Below are positions 34,405 through 43,971 of a stretch of 61,354 nt of DNA, in pieces. Numbering within the stretch: position 1 is the stretch's first letter; each line of letters begins with the position of its first letter. The stretch is from a virus. The stretch is taken from IMG/VR virus record IMGVR_UViG_3300042545_000830, positions 1 to 61,354 of that record. One strand, written 5' to 3'. The position numbers were made by a program, and so were the translations under genes. A model generated the notes under the pieces. That model ran no database searches. It saw only the letters and a program-made list of their open reading frames with translations, and was not told where the DNA came from.

Positions 34405-34702
34405 GACATTTTTCGGCTTTTAAATATGTCTTAATAGCCATATTACATCCACATTTGGTACATCTCTCCGCTGATTTATTAAAAAATTCGCACCCATTGC
34501 AAATTTCTAATCTTTTTTTTGCTTGTTCGTTGTTTTCGGTTAATGGATTTCCAGCGGCTACGCTTTTTATGTTTCGCACAATAGAATTTCCCAAGTTTTT
34601 TGCCATTTGTGTATTAGAAGGATAGTTATTATCCTTATAACCTTGTAAACTTCTAATTTTAGAAGCGTCCAGTCTTGCTTTTAATTGTTCTTTGTCTATC
34701 AT
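34388..34702 (-). CDS. Small zinc-binding protein (DUF6171-like, 104 aa)
   Basis: The C-terminal 40 residues contain C68-x2-C71, C81-x2-C84-x-C86 and C99-P, with the pattern C-NGC-x-FF then RCTKCGC and KCP-x-x-KW. That is the layout of a small conserved zinc domain I know from phages and their hosts (DUF6171). The first half is charged and helical. The start overlaps the stop of the hub gene by 4 nt (ATGA), so it is translated with baseplate genes; a role in tail assembly is inferred. Confidence 0.72.
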   Translation of the reverse strand: MIDKEQLKARLDASKIRSLQGYKDNNYPSNTQMAKNLGNSIVRNIKSVAAGNPLTENNEQAKKRLEICNGCEFFNKSAERCTKCGCNMAIKTYLKAEKCPIGKW

Positions 34703-36567
34703 AAATTCTTATCCTCTATTTCCCATATTTTATGGAATGCGTCAACTTTGGTCGCAACAACTTCTGTTAAATAATTATCTTTTGTAAACAGATGTACAAC
34801 TTTTGTCATTATCCATTGACCTAAAAATCTATCATTAAAAGCGTTTCTTTCACCGTTTGAACCTGCACTATCGATGAAAATAAACCTACCCGGTGATCTA
34901 ATGGTCAATCCATTAGAAACAAATGATATTGCCTGATTTAAAAACAATAAATTTTTCATCATTTCTACTTGTGGCAAATTATTTGGTACAAATGGTCTAT
35001 ATACCAATGCAGGTTTTGTTGATATTCCTTTTTGTTTTGTTTGATTCAAATTTGCCAATATGTGAGCATCTTTGTTAACCTCAAATGAATATAAATTATC
35101 TTTTGCGGCATCTGTAAATTTATCAATTACATCTTTTGCAGTATTGTTTTCCGGATATATTCTAAATGTACCAGAATTAAAATCATGATAGCACAATGGT
35201 CTATTGACAATTTTCATATCATCTAAACTGACCATCGGTGAAAATTTATATGATCTTATTCTGGATGCAATACCAGAAGTAAAATTTTGAGCCACATAAT
35301 TTTCTATATCTTCACCGTATAAAGGTGCTCTTGGATGATATGGTTTTTTTGAAAGGATACCATCTTCAATAAATAATCTTTCTACTTGTTCTGATTTAGA
35401 TCTATATAATAATGTTTTTAATGATATTAATTCCCATTCTTTATTTTTTTTATTTGTTGATCCGGTACTTCCACCTTCTATATAATCACCAGAGTTTCTT
35501 CCAAATCTTAAAAACACCGGATAACCTTCACTGGAACATGCATTTTGCATAACATAATCCAAATCATCCAATACATTTGAACTAGCAGGAGAGGTATAAA
35601 ATATATGATTGTTGTTTTGGGGATTGTTATCAACATAACCATCATCCCAATTCGAACTATATCTATTTAATGGTATATTTGGTTTATCTATTGTTCCACC
35701 ACCTTCGGTAAATCCAATATTAACAACTTTTCCTCTTTCATTTTCATATTTTGGATCTATTAAAGAAGCAGTATCTATTATAGATTTAATTGCTATATTA
35801 GCAGGAATAGAACTTTGAAAATCATCCAATTCCCAAGGTTCCATATCTCTTAGAGATCTCATTTGTGGATAATCTGAAATATATGAATTCAATCCTTGTA
35901 ATCTAGTTGACCATTCTATATTTCTTTCCAAGAAAAATTGATACCTCTCATCCCAAAAATAATATTTTCTTAATTTATCATGATTATTGCCCACTGGCAT
36001 ATCTTCTATATCATAAATAACACAATCGAATGACATTTCCCACTGTTCTTTTGGTAAAGAATTTGGTTCACTGAAAGTATTATATGAATTTTTTGTATTT
36101 GGAACCGGATATATTTTAAATGATATTTTATTTCTTCCATCTCCTCTAAAAACATAACGAGGATCTACATTTTTAGAATCGGAGTACAATAATTCTTGAT
36201 TGCTTTCTGTTATCGATCCTCTGGATATAGTTTCGTGTTTATCATCAAAGACAATCCATCCTTTAACATTCCAATCACTCAAAGATTCTTCGAATGCCAA
36301 AGAATGTACCAATAAAAATGGAACAGCTACTGGTTTTTGATCTTCCAGTTGATTATACATATATATTTCAATATAATATAATTGATCTCTTATCTGATGT
36401 ATAAAACCAGCTTTTTTAGAATCATTAACCAAAGATTCCATTGGAGATATAACGTTTTCCGGTTGTGGTAATTCTGTTTTGGGACTAAAACTATTAAAAT
36501 TTTGTTCTAGTTCTGGTAGAGAGCCATTAGGTGCTAAAGAAATAGGATTTTCTGTTAATATTCCCAT
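34699..36567 (-). CDS. Putative baseplate hub protein (gp27-like, 622 aa)
   Basis: ATG at 36567 is 2 nt after the stop of the upstream tube-like gene; a TTG at 36576 is less likely. The last 50 residues, with GQWIMTKVVHLFTKDNYLTEVV, follow the pattern closing phage hub proteins of the gp27/gpD type. A hydrophobic N-terminal domain (YYIEIYMYNQL) could be one of the tube-like barrels. The position between a tube-like gene and the gp5-like gene fits a hub subunit that joins tube and spike. Confidence 0.58.
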   Translation of the reverse strand: MGILTENPISLAPNGSLPELEQNFNSFSPKTELPQPENVISPMESLVNDSKKAGFIHQIRDQLYYIEIYMYNQLEDQKPVAVPFLLVHSLAFEESLSDWNVKGWIVFDDKHETISRGSITESNQELLYSDSKNVDPRYVFRGDGRNKISFKIYPVPNTKNSYNTFSEPNSLPKEQWEMSFDCVIYDIEDMPVGNNHDKLRKYYFWDERYQFFLERNIEWSTRLQGLNSYISDYPQMRSLRDMEPWELDDFQSSIPANIAIKSIIDTASLIDPKYENERGKVVNIGFTEGGGTIDKPNIPLNRYSSNWDDGYVDNNPQNNNHIFYTSPASSNVLDDLDYVMQNACSSEGYPVFLRFGRNSGDYIEGGSTGSTNKKNKEWELISLKTLLYRSKSEQVERLFIEDGILSKKPYHPRAPLYGEDIENYVAQNFTSGIASRIRSYKFSPMVSLDDMKIVNRPLCYHDFNSGTFRIYPENNTAKDVIDKFTDAAKDNLYSFEVNKDAHILANLNQTKQKGISTKPALVYRPFVPNNLPQVEMMKNLLFLNQAISFVSNGLTIRSPGRFIFIDSAGSNGERNAFNDRFLGQWIMTKVVHLFTKDNYLTEVVATKVDAFHKIWEIEDKNL

Positions 36568-36569
36568 AA

Positions 36570-37169
36570 TTAACAACTCTCCTCATCTACGTTTTTTAAT
36601 AATTCCACATTCAATTGATTGAATGCAAAAGAAGCAGTACAAGATATTTCACTTGGATCTTGGTGTGAAAAATTTATTTCTGATAAAGAAACCGGAAAAA
36701 CATGATTGTATTTAAATGCTACTATTTTTTTGTTGTATTCATCCAATGCATATATAGTAAATTTCGATACTAATTCTGTCATAGGATTTTCCAATTTTGG
36801 TTTTTTACTAGATGCCATGATTTCCATATGCACATCTGATTTTGATGTTTGAGAATCATTAAAAATATTTAACCATTTCCAAATTATCCAATAGTTTTTA
36901 TAACCATTGTCTATAAAAAATCTAACATTTAAAGGTTGATATGATGGTCTTGATAAAGATGATGCTTTGTAAACCTGATTATCAAATGGAACATCGATAG
37001 AAGGAACACTTACACTAGGAATGGGTGATCCATATGTAGTAAACTGAATTTGATCGGGATGATAATTTTTATCGAGAACATTATCATATTTTGTTTTTAA
37101 AAATTTTGGAAGATCCAAAACCATTAAAAATTTATCATTGCGTGTTTTATTTAAAATTGCCTGATTCAT
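36570..37169 (-). CDS. Tail-tube-fold protein, baseplate-proximal (199 aa)
   Basis: Recognisable as a T4 gp19-type tube fold: a short N-terminal helix with FLMVLDLP, then IQFTTYGSPIPSVSVPSIDVPF, YQPLNVRFFID and W-x2-WKWLN, and a closing beta strand with SEISCTASFAF. The true tube gene is at 45856-46434, so this is a paralogue, perhaps the tube initiator (like T4 gp54) or a hub adaptor. It begins 1 nt after the terminase stop and is followed by the hub gene. Confidence 0.68.
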   Translation of the reverse strand: MNQAILNKTRNDKFLMVLDLPKFLKTKYDNVLDKNYHPDQIQFTTYGSPIPSVSVPSIDVPFDNQVYKASSLSRPSYQPLNVRFFIDNGYKNYWIIWKWLNIFNDSQTSKSDVHMEIMASSKKPKLENPMTELVSKFTIYALDEYNKKIVAFKYNHVFPVSLSEINFSHQDPSEISCTASFAFNQLNVELLKNVDEESC

Positions 37170-37170
37170 A

Positions 37171-39015
37171 TTAAAAAATTATAATTGGTCTATATTCTTC
37201 TGCTTGTTTTTCTTCTACTATTTCTCTTTTTGGTTCTGGTTTATTTCCCCAATTCAAAAGCCAATTTGTTAATTCTGCCTGTTCTTGAGCAAGTGTTATT
37301 GGTTCATTCACATTAAATTTTCCAACGTGTGATATACTTGTATTTATCGATGCATTCTTTTTAAATTGAGAAACAGCACCACTCAATAGAGGACTCTTTT
37401 TCAACAAATCTGAATTGTCGGAAAATGGTTTTATTTTTAAGGGTTTTCCTTGATCATCAGTGTCAGCAATAACATAATATTTTGATGCTATGGATGGTTC
37501 TAATATGAAAATACCCCAAATTAAAGATAATACTCTATCGTCTAAATCATCATCTTTTCTTTTACTGTATGTATAATTCTCATGTCTAACGAAATTATTA
37601 AGTTCCAGTAAAGTATCGATGTCATATAATCTAACCGCATTTAAACTATTGACCCAATATCTAAAATTGGTAACACCTCTATATTTTGTATTGGTGTGGT
37701 TGTGTATACCAAAACGATTTTCATTGTTATAGTGTTTACTGAATCCCTCAAAATGATATGAAACCACCGATTCGTAGTTATGAGTGTGACAAAGAACATC
37801 CAACACCTGTTGTCCGTTATTATTGTTCTCAACAAGTATAGGAGGACGCCCCCAATCCTCCAGAATGCCCATTAAACGTGTTCCAAAATGAAAAGGACTC
37901 ATTGAGTTGGTTGCATATATAGCAACTTGTTTAATACTGGTTAAATCTGATATGTCTAATATCTGAGCAACTGTATTGGAACGACCAATTCCCTCCCCAA
38001 CGTCAACACCAATAGCATAAAAAGATTCTGGATTTGGTTCTTGGAATATTTTGTAGTTTCCATTATCCATTACCAATATAGGTTCCTTACATTGGGCTTT
38101 TAATTCGGCTAAAAGATTAGGATCAATAGCTGTTTTATTTGGATCATGGAATACATTGGCAAATTCTTGATCGAAATCGTCTTGAGAACCCATAGCGGAA
38201 ATGGTTTCTTTCTTCCATTCCTCGTCACGACCGGGCACATCCCACCAGTTAACTACCTCCAAATGCCAATCACTATTTTCTTTTTGTGATTCTTGATACA
38301 ATTCATAAAATTTATTATCCGTACCATTTGGTGTACTAATAATAACCAATTGTGACTTTTTAGATGATGAAATAATAGGAATAGCAGATTTCCACAACTC
38401 ATTCATGAGTTCATTTGGACAATGTGCCATTTCATCAATAATAAGAAGGTTACTTGTAGATCCGCGAGGACCAGCAGAAGAGGTTGTACTAATTTTTATA
38501 GAAGAATCATTTGCCAATTGAAAACCATCTTTTCTCCATGATTTAACACTTGGCTTCATCCAAACCGGAAGTTGTTCAAATGCCATTTTTATTCTTTCGA
38601 ATATTTCTTTAGCGGTAGATTCTTTATTTGCTACGATAGTAATACGTTTATCGTTTTGAAAACATACTATCCACAATGCATAAATTGTTATGGTTGTAGT
38701 TTTTCCAGACTGTCTACTGGAAAGTACAATATTAAATCTTTCGTTTTTAAAAGCTTTTAAAAGTCTTTTTTGATACTTATAAAGTTCTATCTTTTTCTTA
38801 CCTTCATCCAAGGTTGTTATATAAAAATACTGTTCTGCAAAGTGTAGAATGCTTTTGTTACAAAGCTTCAATTCCTCGATCATGGAATCAGTCCATTTAA
38901 ATTGAGAATTTCCTCTTAATAGATTTTCGTTTCCTTTATAAAACGCACCATCTACTAAAATATCTTCTGGATCGATTTCGTCTTCGATTTCTTCTATTTT
39001 TTTCTTTCTTCCCAT
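37171..39015 (-). CDS. 17: Terminase large subunit (gp17-like)
   Basis: ATPase motifs: Walker A SRQSGKT at 100-106 and Walker B LLIIDE ending at D194-E195. Nuclease motifs: GVDVG with D338, LVENNN near 395 and DDLDDRV near 490. This is the packaging motor that translocates and cuts concatemeric DNA. Its length (614 aa) is close to T4 gp17 (610 aa). It is unusual in being placed inside the tail genes, transcribed together with the tube-like and hub genes downstream rather than beside portal or capsid genes. Confidence 0.95.
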   Translation of the reverse strand: MGRKKKIEEIEDEIDPEDILVDGAFYKGNENLLRGNSQFKWTDSMIEELKLCNKSILHFAEQYFYITTLDEGKKKIELYKYQKRLLKAFKNERFNIVLSSRQSGKTTTITIYALWIVCFQNDKRITIVANKESTAKEIFERIKMAFEQLPVWMKPSVKSWRKDGFQLANDSSIKISTTSSAGPRGSTSNLLIIDEMAHCPNELMNELWKSAIPIISSSKKSQLVIISTPNGTDNKFYELYQESQKENSDWHLEVVNWWDVPGRDEEWKKETISAMGSQDDFDQEFANVFHDPNKTAIDPNLLAELKAQCKEPILVMDNGNYKIFQEPNPESFYAIGVDVGEGIGRSNTVAQILDISDLTSIKQVAIYATNSMSPFHFGTRLMGILEDWGRPPILVENNNNGQQVLDVLCHTHNYESVVSYHFEGFSKHYNNENRFGIHNHTNTKYRGVTNFRYWVNSLNAVRLYDIDTLLELNNFVRHENYTYSKRKDDDLDDRVLSLIWGIFILEPSIASKYYVIADTDDQGKPLKIKPFSDNSDLLKKSPLLSGAVSQFKKNASINTSISHVGKFNVNEPITLAQEQAELTNWLLNWGNKPEPKREIVEEKQAEEYRPIIIF

Positions 39016-39019
39016 GTAT

Positions 39020-39027
39020 AATAAATA
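39020..39027 (+). promoter_or_regulatory. Late-type promoter on plus strand
   Basis: AATAAATA, 12 nt before ATG 39040. It overlaps by 2 bp the opposed terminase promoter at 39026-39033. Confidence 0.4.
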
Positions 39028-39033
39028 CTTATG
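39026..39033 (-). promoter_or_regulatory. Late-type promoter for terminase unit
   Basis: CATAAGTA on the minus strand, 10 nt before ATG 39015. Confidence 0.5.
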
Positions 39034-39039
39034 TAAATA

Positions 39040-39429
39040 ATGAAAAAATTAAACACCAAAGATTTTTTTAATAAAATTAAAATAAATAAAAATTATGATT
39101 ATATATTTGAATATCAATCAAATTGGAAATTTTTTGAGTTAAATTTAAATAGTAAAAATGGAATTTGGAATACCTTACAAGACAAAATAGAAGAAGTTTG
39201 TGAAGATTCAATTATATCAGCGGATGATATTGATAAATTTCTAGATGAAAATCCAGATATTGAATTTGAATTTGAATTTTTTTTACATATTATGCCAGAA
39301 ATTTTCTTTTTTAAAAAAGAAGGAAAGTTATACTGTTACACATGCAATATAGTAGAAGCAGAAAATAAAAATTATTCCCATGTGATAATAAGATGCTTTT
39401 TTGATACTAAAGAGTTTTTTAGTTTTTAA
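39040..39429 (+). CDS. Hypothetical acidic protein (129 aa)
   Basis: Starts 24 bp from the divergent terminase gene. The product is acidic and aromatic: a run of Phe, Glu and Asp around IEFEFEFFLHIMPEIFFF and a single YCYTC. No family recognised. It is a lone plus-strand gene inside the minus-strand tail region and overlaps the convergent wedge gene by 11 bp. Confidence 0.55.
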   Translation: MKKLNTKDFFNKIKINKNYDYIFEYQSNWKFFELNLNSKNGIWNTLQDKIEEVCEDSIISADDIDKFLDENPDIEFEFEFFLHIMPEIFFFKKEGKLYCYTCNIVEAENKNYSHVIIRCFFDTKEFFSF

Positions 39430-39781
39430 TTTGATTTTTTATTTCATTTAAAACCACATATATATATTTTGATTTTAAATATTTTATTTTTGTTCCAGCA
39501 TCAGGCATTTTAATAGGGTTTAAAATTTGATTATAAGAACACAACAACCACCATAATTCCATAGTTCCGTATATTTTATATGATATAGAAACCCAAGTGT
39601 CATTATAATCAACTACATATTCACCTTCAAGTTGTGTATTTTCAGATGGAAATATGTTTATATTTCTTAATAAATTATAATAACGCATATCACTTTCTGT
39701 ATCGTTGTAGATATTAAAAAAATTTTCATATCTATAAACAGAAAGTTTGGGTAAATCATTTATATTATTTTGAGTATCCAT
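39419..39781 (-). CDS. 53: LysM/gp53-like baseplate wedge protein (120 aa)
   Basis: Residues 55-110 resemble the LysM-like module of tail proteins and T4 gp53: YNDTWVSISYKIYGTMELWWLLCSYN, split here as DTWVSISYKIYG then MELWWLLCSYN, followed by NP-x-K-x-PDAGTKI. Gp53 links the wedges to the central hub. At 120 aa it is shorter than gp53 (196 aa) and keeps mostly the module. It begins 33 bp downstream of the putative tube-cap gene and is convergent with the 129-aa gene. Confidence 0.72.
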   Translation of the reverse strand: MDTQNNINDLPKLSVYRYENFFNIYNDTESDMRYYNLLRNINIFPSENTQLEGEYVVDYNDTWVSISYKIYGTMELWWLLCSYNQILNPIKMPDAGTKIKYLKSKYIYVVLNEIKNQIKN

Positions 39782-39814
39782 ATATTAACTTTAAGGTTGT
39801 GTTGCTGGTGCTGC

Positions 39815-40834
39815 TCATGATCCTCCATTTGCGGGTACTGCTGCTGCATCGGATGCTCTAATACCATTTACAGTGCTTTGAACTGTATCTTTAGCATATT
39901 GTAGACCATTACCATATAATTCAGTAGCAGTATTTTTAATACTTCCAATAACATTAACAGATTTACTTCCTATTGCTCCTGCAAAAGTATTTGAACTGGT
40001 AGCAACCAATTGTTTTAGTGTTATACTAATTTTATATGCTTCTGGTGTTAATATTGTAGTATTTCCTTTATATTCCGATAATTCTCTAGTAGTTCCTATG
40101 CTTAAAATTTCTAAATTTTCAACATATGCTGCTGGCCAATCAATACCACCTAAACAATTTTGAGTTTTTACTTTGTATATTTTTGGTGGAATGTAGGTTA
40201 AAAACGTATTTCTGGTTTTTAAATTTTGAAAAGTTAAAAGAGAAACCAACAAATAGTTATTATATGCATCATTTATCGAAACTGTATTATATAATGGAAA
40301 AGTTATGGTAATAGTTTCTGGTGAAGTTCCGGTAAACATTTGAACATCTTCAGTACCAAAATCACCAAGAACACCGACCGCTAATCCCATTGCTTTTCCT
40401 GCTATATTACCAAGTGTACTACTAGCTTTTTCTCCACTTCCACCCAATATTTTATTCAAATCAAACTCGGTTTTACCCCAACTATTACTTATAGATCTAA
40501 TTTTATCTCCATCTTTTATTAAAAGTGGTAGATTGTACTCAAATCCTGTTGCATTACCATTATATAAAATAGTATATGGATCTAATCCACCGGAAAAAAA
40601 ATCTATAGCAGTATTAGCCAATCTTGCTAATGCCTGAACCCAAACACCAAATTCTAATTCATATTCGATTAATGTAACAGATGGAACCTCGTCGGTGCTA
40701 CCCGCATTTTTCCATCTGAAATTGTCAACTACATTTATTCTTCCGCTACCATTAGGAACGGCTTTTAATGCAGAATTTGCAATATCTATTCCGGGTATAT
40801 CAATCGGAAATTCTCTTTCAGTTAATCGAAACAT
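39815..40834 (-). CDS. Putative tail tube cap/baseplate protein (gp48-like, 339 aa)
   Basis: The C-terminal half has strands typical of the gp48/gp54 tube-cap group: ITITFPLYNT, then a helix, IPPKIYKVKTQNC and LTPEAYKISITLKQL, where cap proteins usually have a P-x-x-F/Y-x-x-x-x-T-F motif. The middle contains a Gly/Ala-rich loop. The final 60 residues are Ala/Ser/Gly-rich and may be disordered. The position between the tape measure and wedge genes supports a baseplate location. Confidence 0.58.
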   Translation of the reverse strand: MFRLTEREFPIDIPGIDIANSALKAVPNGSGRINVVDNFRWKNAGSTDEVPSVTLIEYELEFGVWVQALARLANTAIDFFSGGLDPYTILYNGNATGFEYNLPLLIKDGDKIRSISNSWGKTEFDLNKILGGSGEKASSTLGNIAGKAMGLAVGVLGDFGTEDVQMFTGTSPETITITFPLYNTVSINDAYNNYLLVSLLTFQNLKTRNTFLTYIPPKIYKVKTQNCLGGIDWPAAYVENLEILSIGTTRELSEYKGNTTILTPEAYKISITLKQLVATSSNTFAGAIGSKSVNVIGSIKNTATELYGNGLQYAKDTVQSTVNGIRASDAAAVPANGGS

Positions 40835-40839
40835 AATAA

Positions 40840-40847
40840 TACTTATT
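40840..40847 (-). promoter_or_regulatory. Late-type promoter of tube-cap gene
   Basis: AATAAGTA on the minus strand, 5 nt before ATG 40834; overlaps the stop codon of the tape measure gene. Confidence 0.6.
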
Positions 40848-43107
40848 ATGTAAACTCTCCTTGGATGGATCTTCTAAAGTTATATATAGAATCCGGTCTG
40901 GTTCCACTCAATATAACATCCAACATATTACCATTAGAACCACCAGAATTGTTAACAACAGAAACATTTGATGGATTTGATTTGTTGTTTTCTAATGATT
41001 CTGGAATTTTATAAATTCCTTTATTTATAGATTGTACCAATAGTGTTAACTCTTTTAATGCTGTGTCAAATACTCCACCAGTTTTATATGCCAACACATT
41101 ATCATCGGGATGTAAAATATTCGCAGTATTTGTATTTTTATCAAAAAGAATAGAGTTACCTTCGGTACTGGTCATTAAACTTTTGAAAGAAAAATCGTCT
41201 TTTCTATCCACTTTAGGTTTTAATTTTCTATATTCTGCCAATCTATTACTTGTCATTGTTAATAAAGCTTGAGACGTTTCCCAATTTTCTCTTGCTTCTC
41301 TTTCTTTTTGATCATCATCAGCAGATGCCCACCACCCCTCGCCATTTGCTTTTGCTATATCATCATATTTTTTCTTTTTTTCTTCTAAATTTTTTCTAGC
41401 ATCTTCTAATTTTGATAATAATAATTTTTCTCGGTCTTCATCATATTTTACTTTATTAGGATCAAAAGGTTTTGCTGAATTTTGAATAGTTCTATTTTCT
41501 ATTGATTTATTATCATCAGAAAAATCAATAGAATCATTTACCTTAATATCTCCTGTATTATCATCATATTCCAATCCATACCATTTCGCTATTGATCCTC
41601 TAAGACCACCTATTTTTGGTACAAAACTTAAAACCCATCTAAACATACTTTTCCTAAGTTGATCTTGAAAGTTATCCCATGAGAAACTTTCATTTCCTTC
41701 TGTTCCAAAAGCATTAGAATTAACCAATGATTGCAATATAGCAGGAAATGGACCTAAGAATGGAGTCTCGGTTAAATAATCTAATGCCCCTCTCCAATTT
41801 CCTTGTCCCAACTCCCAAATACCTCTACCCCATTTAATAAGTCCACCGATAATAGGAATTTCTTGAATGAAATCAACTATCTTATTGACGTAATCCATTT
41901 TTATAGATTGTTTTTCATCCATTGTTGCTCCTCTACCAGCTTTATAATCCAAAAATGCATTTAATGCGGATGCGCCAATAGATAAAGGCAATGCTAATGG
42001 TGCAAGTGGTGTAAATACCAATAAATTTGAAATACCGCCAACCAAATCGATTATACCTGCAATAGTATCTCCCTTTTCAAAACGATCCCAAGCATAGTAA
42101 AAGCTTATTAAACTACCAATAATAGGAATAGTTTTAAAAGCAACAGCACCCATGCCTCTAAATAAACCACCCGCAATTTTAGGTATCAAGGTTTTCCATG
42201 CTGCGGGTGCGGCAGTTGCTCCTGCCTTTACAACATCATCTCCGAATCCTAGTTTGAAAATAGCCTTTAACCCACCTTCTAATAAATCACCAAATGTTGT
42301 AAATGCCTTTCCAGCCAAATTAAACAACCAACCACCACCAATTTTCAATCCACCCATTGTAAAAAATTTTCCAATACCTTCTACGATACCTTCAAATCTA
42401 TCAAATACATCCAGTTTAATTCCTACCCTTTCTTCCAACCAAGGTTTGATATGCTTATCCCAAAATGAAGATATTAACATAGCACCGATACCACCCGCTA
42501 TTAATAAAGATGCTAATGTACCCAATAGTCCATCACCACTACTAGATTCTTCACCTTTAACTGTAGTTCTACCGAATCTTTTTATGTTTTGTTCGTTTAT
42601 TCCGCTTAAAACACCACCCAACTGTTTTATTGTTTCATCTGTAAGAGAAACTTCTGGTGTTTTTTGTGTTAATGTTTGCTGTTCAGCAAATTGATTGACG
42701 GGTTTATTTGAAATTACAGAAGAAATATTTGAATTTGATAAATTTGAAATTTGTGGTTTATCATTTAAATTTAAATTAAGACTATCTAAATTTTTCTTTA
42801 GAATTTCTTCTGTTTTCTTTTTATATTCTTCTCTTAATTCTATTATTCCTAATGGATCGCTATATTGATCTATAATTTCCTTTTTTCCTTTAGTATCTTC
42901 TATTTTTTTCTCTACTTTTGAATAATAATCCTTTGCTTTATTAAAAGTTGGTGTTACATACTTCTCTTTAAACTCTTTTTTTAAATTTTGTAGGTAATCT
43001 ATACCAGTTTCATCAGAAGTGAGTAATAATTTTAATACTTCAGTTGAATCTACCTCATTAGAGATAAATTTTGATAATACATCATCAATAGAAACTGTTC
43101 CTGTCAT
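40846..43107 (-). CDS. Tail tape measure-like protein (753 aa)
   Basis: The N-terminal 110 residues are a charged coiled-coil-like region. A central 200-450 block has hydrophobic, Gly-rich segments (LLGTLASLLIAGGIGAMLI, GTLIPKIAGGLFRGMG-type) as in proteins that insert into membranes during ejection. A second coiled coil lies near 560-620. The end, DDNVLAYKTGGVFD and later SIYNFRRSIQGEF, is close to a C-terminal motif I associate with T4-like tail proteins. At 753 aa it would imply a tail of about 110 nm using the usual 1.5 angstrom per residue rule. Confidence 0.65.
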   Translation of the reverse strand: MTGTVSIDDVLSKFISNEVDSTEVLKLLLTSDETGIDYLQNLKKEFKEKYVTPTFNKAKDYYSKVEKKIEDTKGKKEIIDQYSDPLGIIELREEYKKKTEEILKKNLDSLNLNLNDKPQISNLSNSNISSVISNKPVNQFAEQQTLTQKTPEVSLTDETIKQLGGVLSGINEQNIKRFGRTTVKGEESSSGDGLLGTLASLLIAGGIGAMLISSFWDKHIKPWLEERVGIKLDVFDRFEGIVEGIGKFFTMGGLKIGGGWLFNLAGKAFTTFGDLLEGGLKAIFKLGFGDDVVKAGATAAPAAWKTLIPKIAGGLFRGMGAVAFKTIPIIGSLISFYYAWDRFEKGDTIAGIIDLVGGISNLLVFTPLAPLALPLSIGASALNAFLDYKAGRGATMDEKQSIKMDYVNKIVDFIQEIPIIGGLIKWGRGIWELGQGNWRGALDYLTETPFLGPFPAILQSLVNSNAFGTEGNESFSWDNFQDQLRKSMFRWVLSFVPKIGGLRGSIAKWYGLEYDDNTGDIKVNDSIDFSDDNKSIENRTIQNSAKPFDPNKVKYDEDREKLLLSKLEDARKNLEEKKKKYDDIAKANGEGWWASADDDQKEREARENWETSQALLTMTSNRLAEYRKLKPKVDRKDDFSFKSLMTSTEGNSILFDKNTNTANILHPDDNVLAYKTGGVFDTALKELTLLVQSINKGIYKIPESLENNKSNPSNVSVVNNSGGSNGNMLDVILSGTRPDSIYNFRRSIQGEFT

Positions 43108-43114
43108 ATATTAA

Positions 43115-43122
43115 TACTTAGA
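43115..43122 (-). promoter_or_regulatory. Late-type promoter of tape measure gene
   Basis: TCTAAGTA on the minus strand, 7 nt before ATG 43107. Confidence 0.5.
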
Positions 43123-43135
43123 TTAATATATGTTT

Positions 43136-43969
43136 TTAATTCAAAAATAGTACACTATCAATATTTAATACTTTAGTATATGTTTTTCCATCTTCTACAA
43201 TAGAAAGTGTTAATATAGAATCAATTTCGGCTTTCCATTTTGAAACAATTGCTAATATTTTCTGTAAAATACCACTAGGAAGCTTTTCTACCAATTTAAT
43301 TTTCTTTAAAAAATCTACATTTTCAAAATTTAAATTATTATCATTAATATAAATGGTTTTAATGTATTTTGTTGTTTCTCCTATGAATGCTTCCGATACA
43401 ATTCTTTGTATTTCATCACTATCTTTAATATCATCTACCTTTTTTTCTTTTTTGTGCAATTGTTCTTCATATTGCAATTCATTTTGTATAGTAGGAACAG
43501 ATATTTCCAGTTTTATCTTTACATTTTGATTATCCACTTCTATAAATTCATTATCTGGTGTTTCAAATGTTTTAAATTTTTCAATTATAGGTTTTAAACT
43601 TACTTTTTTGACAATATTGTTTTTTTCATCAAATGTTATAGATGTTTCGTCTGATATTTTATCCTTTAATGAAACAGCAATAGAAAATTTATCAAAAACC
43701 GTAAAATTATTCAAATCTTCAGAGTTTTTTTTGTCTAAAAAGTTGGAATTTAGTATATTATACAAATTTTTTACGAAATTTGTATTGTAAATAGATGAAT
43801 TCATTGCAGTACTCAACATGTTTTTCTGTTGTTTTGCATCAATTTCTTTAAATGTGTACTCTTTTTTCTTAGAAGGTATCCAAACATTTACACTAAATGT
43901 TTCTGATACAGTGTCTAATACCTTTAAAGCATCTTCAAAATTTAAAATATTATTATTTTCTTCTTCCAT
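43136..43969 (-). CDS. Putative baseplate hub assembly/tail chaperone protein (277 aa)
   Basis: ATG 43969 is 2 nt after the upstream stop. The N-terminal domain has WIPSKKKEYTFKEIDAKQQ (WIPS-x-K-x-x-x-F-K-E), a helix and later FTVFDKFSIAVSL. This is the layout of the T4 gp26-like family of baseplate hub proteins. It is placed just before the tape measure, where tail assembly chaperones are also encoded. Its neighbour at 43972-44967 shares a similar beginning, so they may be a diverged pair. No frameshift signal is visible. Confidence 0.5.
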   Translation of the reverse strand: MEEENNNILNFEDALKVLDTVSETFSVNVWIPSKKKEYTFKEIDAKQQKNMLSTAMNSSIYNTNFVKNLYNILNSNFLDKKNSEDLNNFTVFDKFSIAVSLKDKISDETSITFDEKNNIVKKVSLKPIIEKFKTFETPDNEFIEVDNQNVKIKLEISVPTIQNELQYEEQLHKKEKKVDDIKDSDEIQRIVSEAFIGETTKYIKTIYINDNNLNFENVDFLKKIKLVEKLPSGILQKILAIVSKWKAEIDSILTLSIVEDGKTYTKVLNIDSVLFLN

Positions 43970-43971
43970 AA

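Noticed and set aside
42152-42694. 180-codon open frame on the plus strand
   Set aside because: It is fully antisense to the tape measure gene, has low-complexity Pro/Asn-rich translation and no promoter-like sequence.
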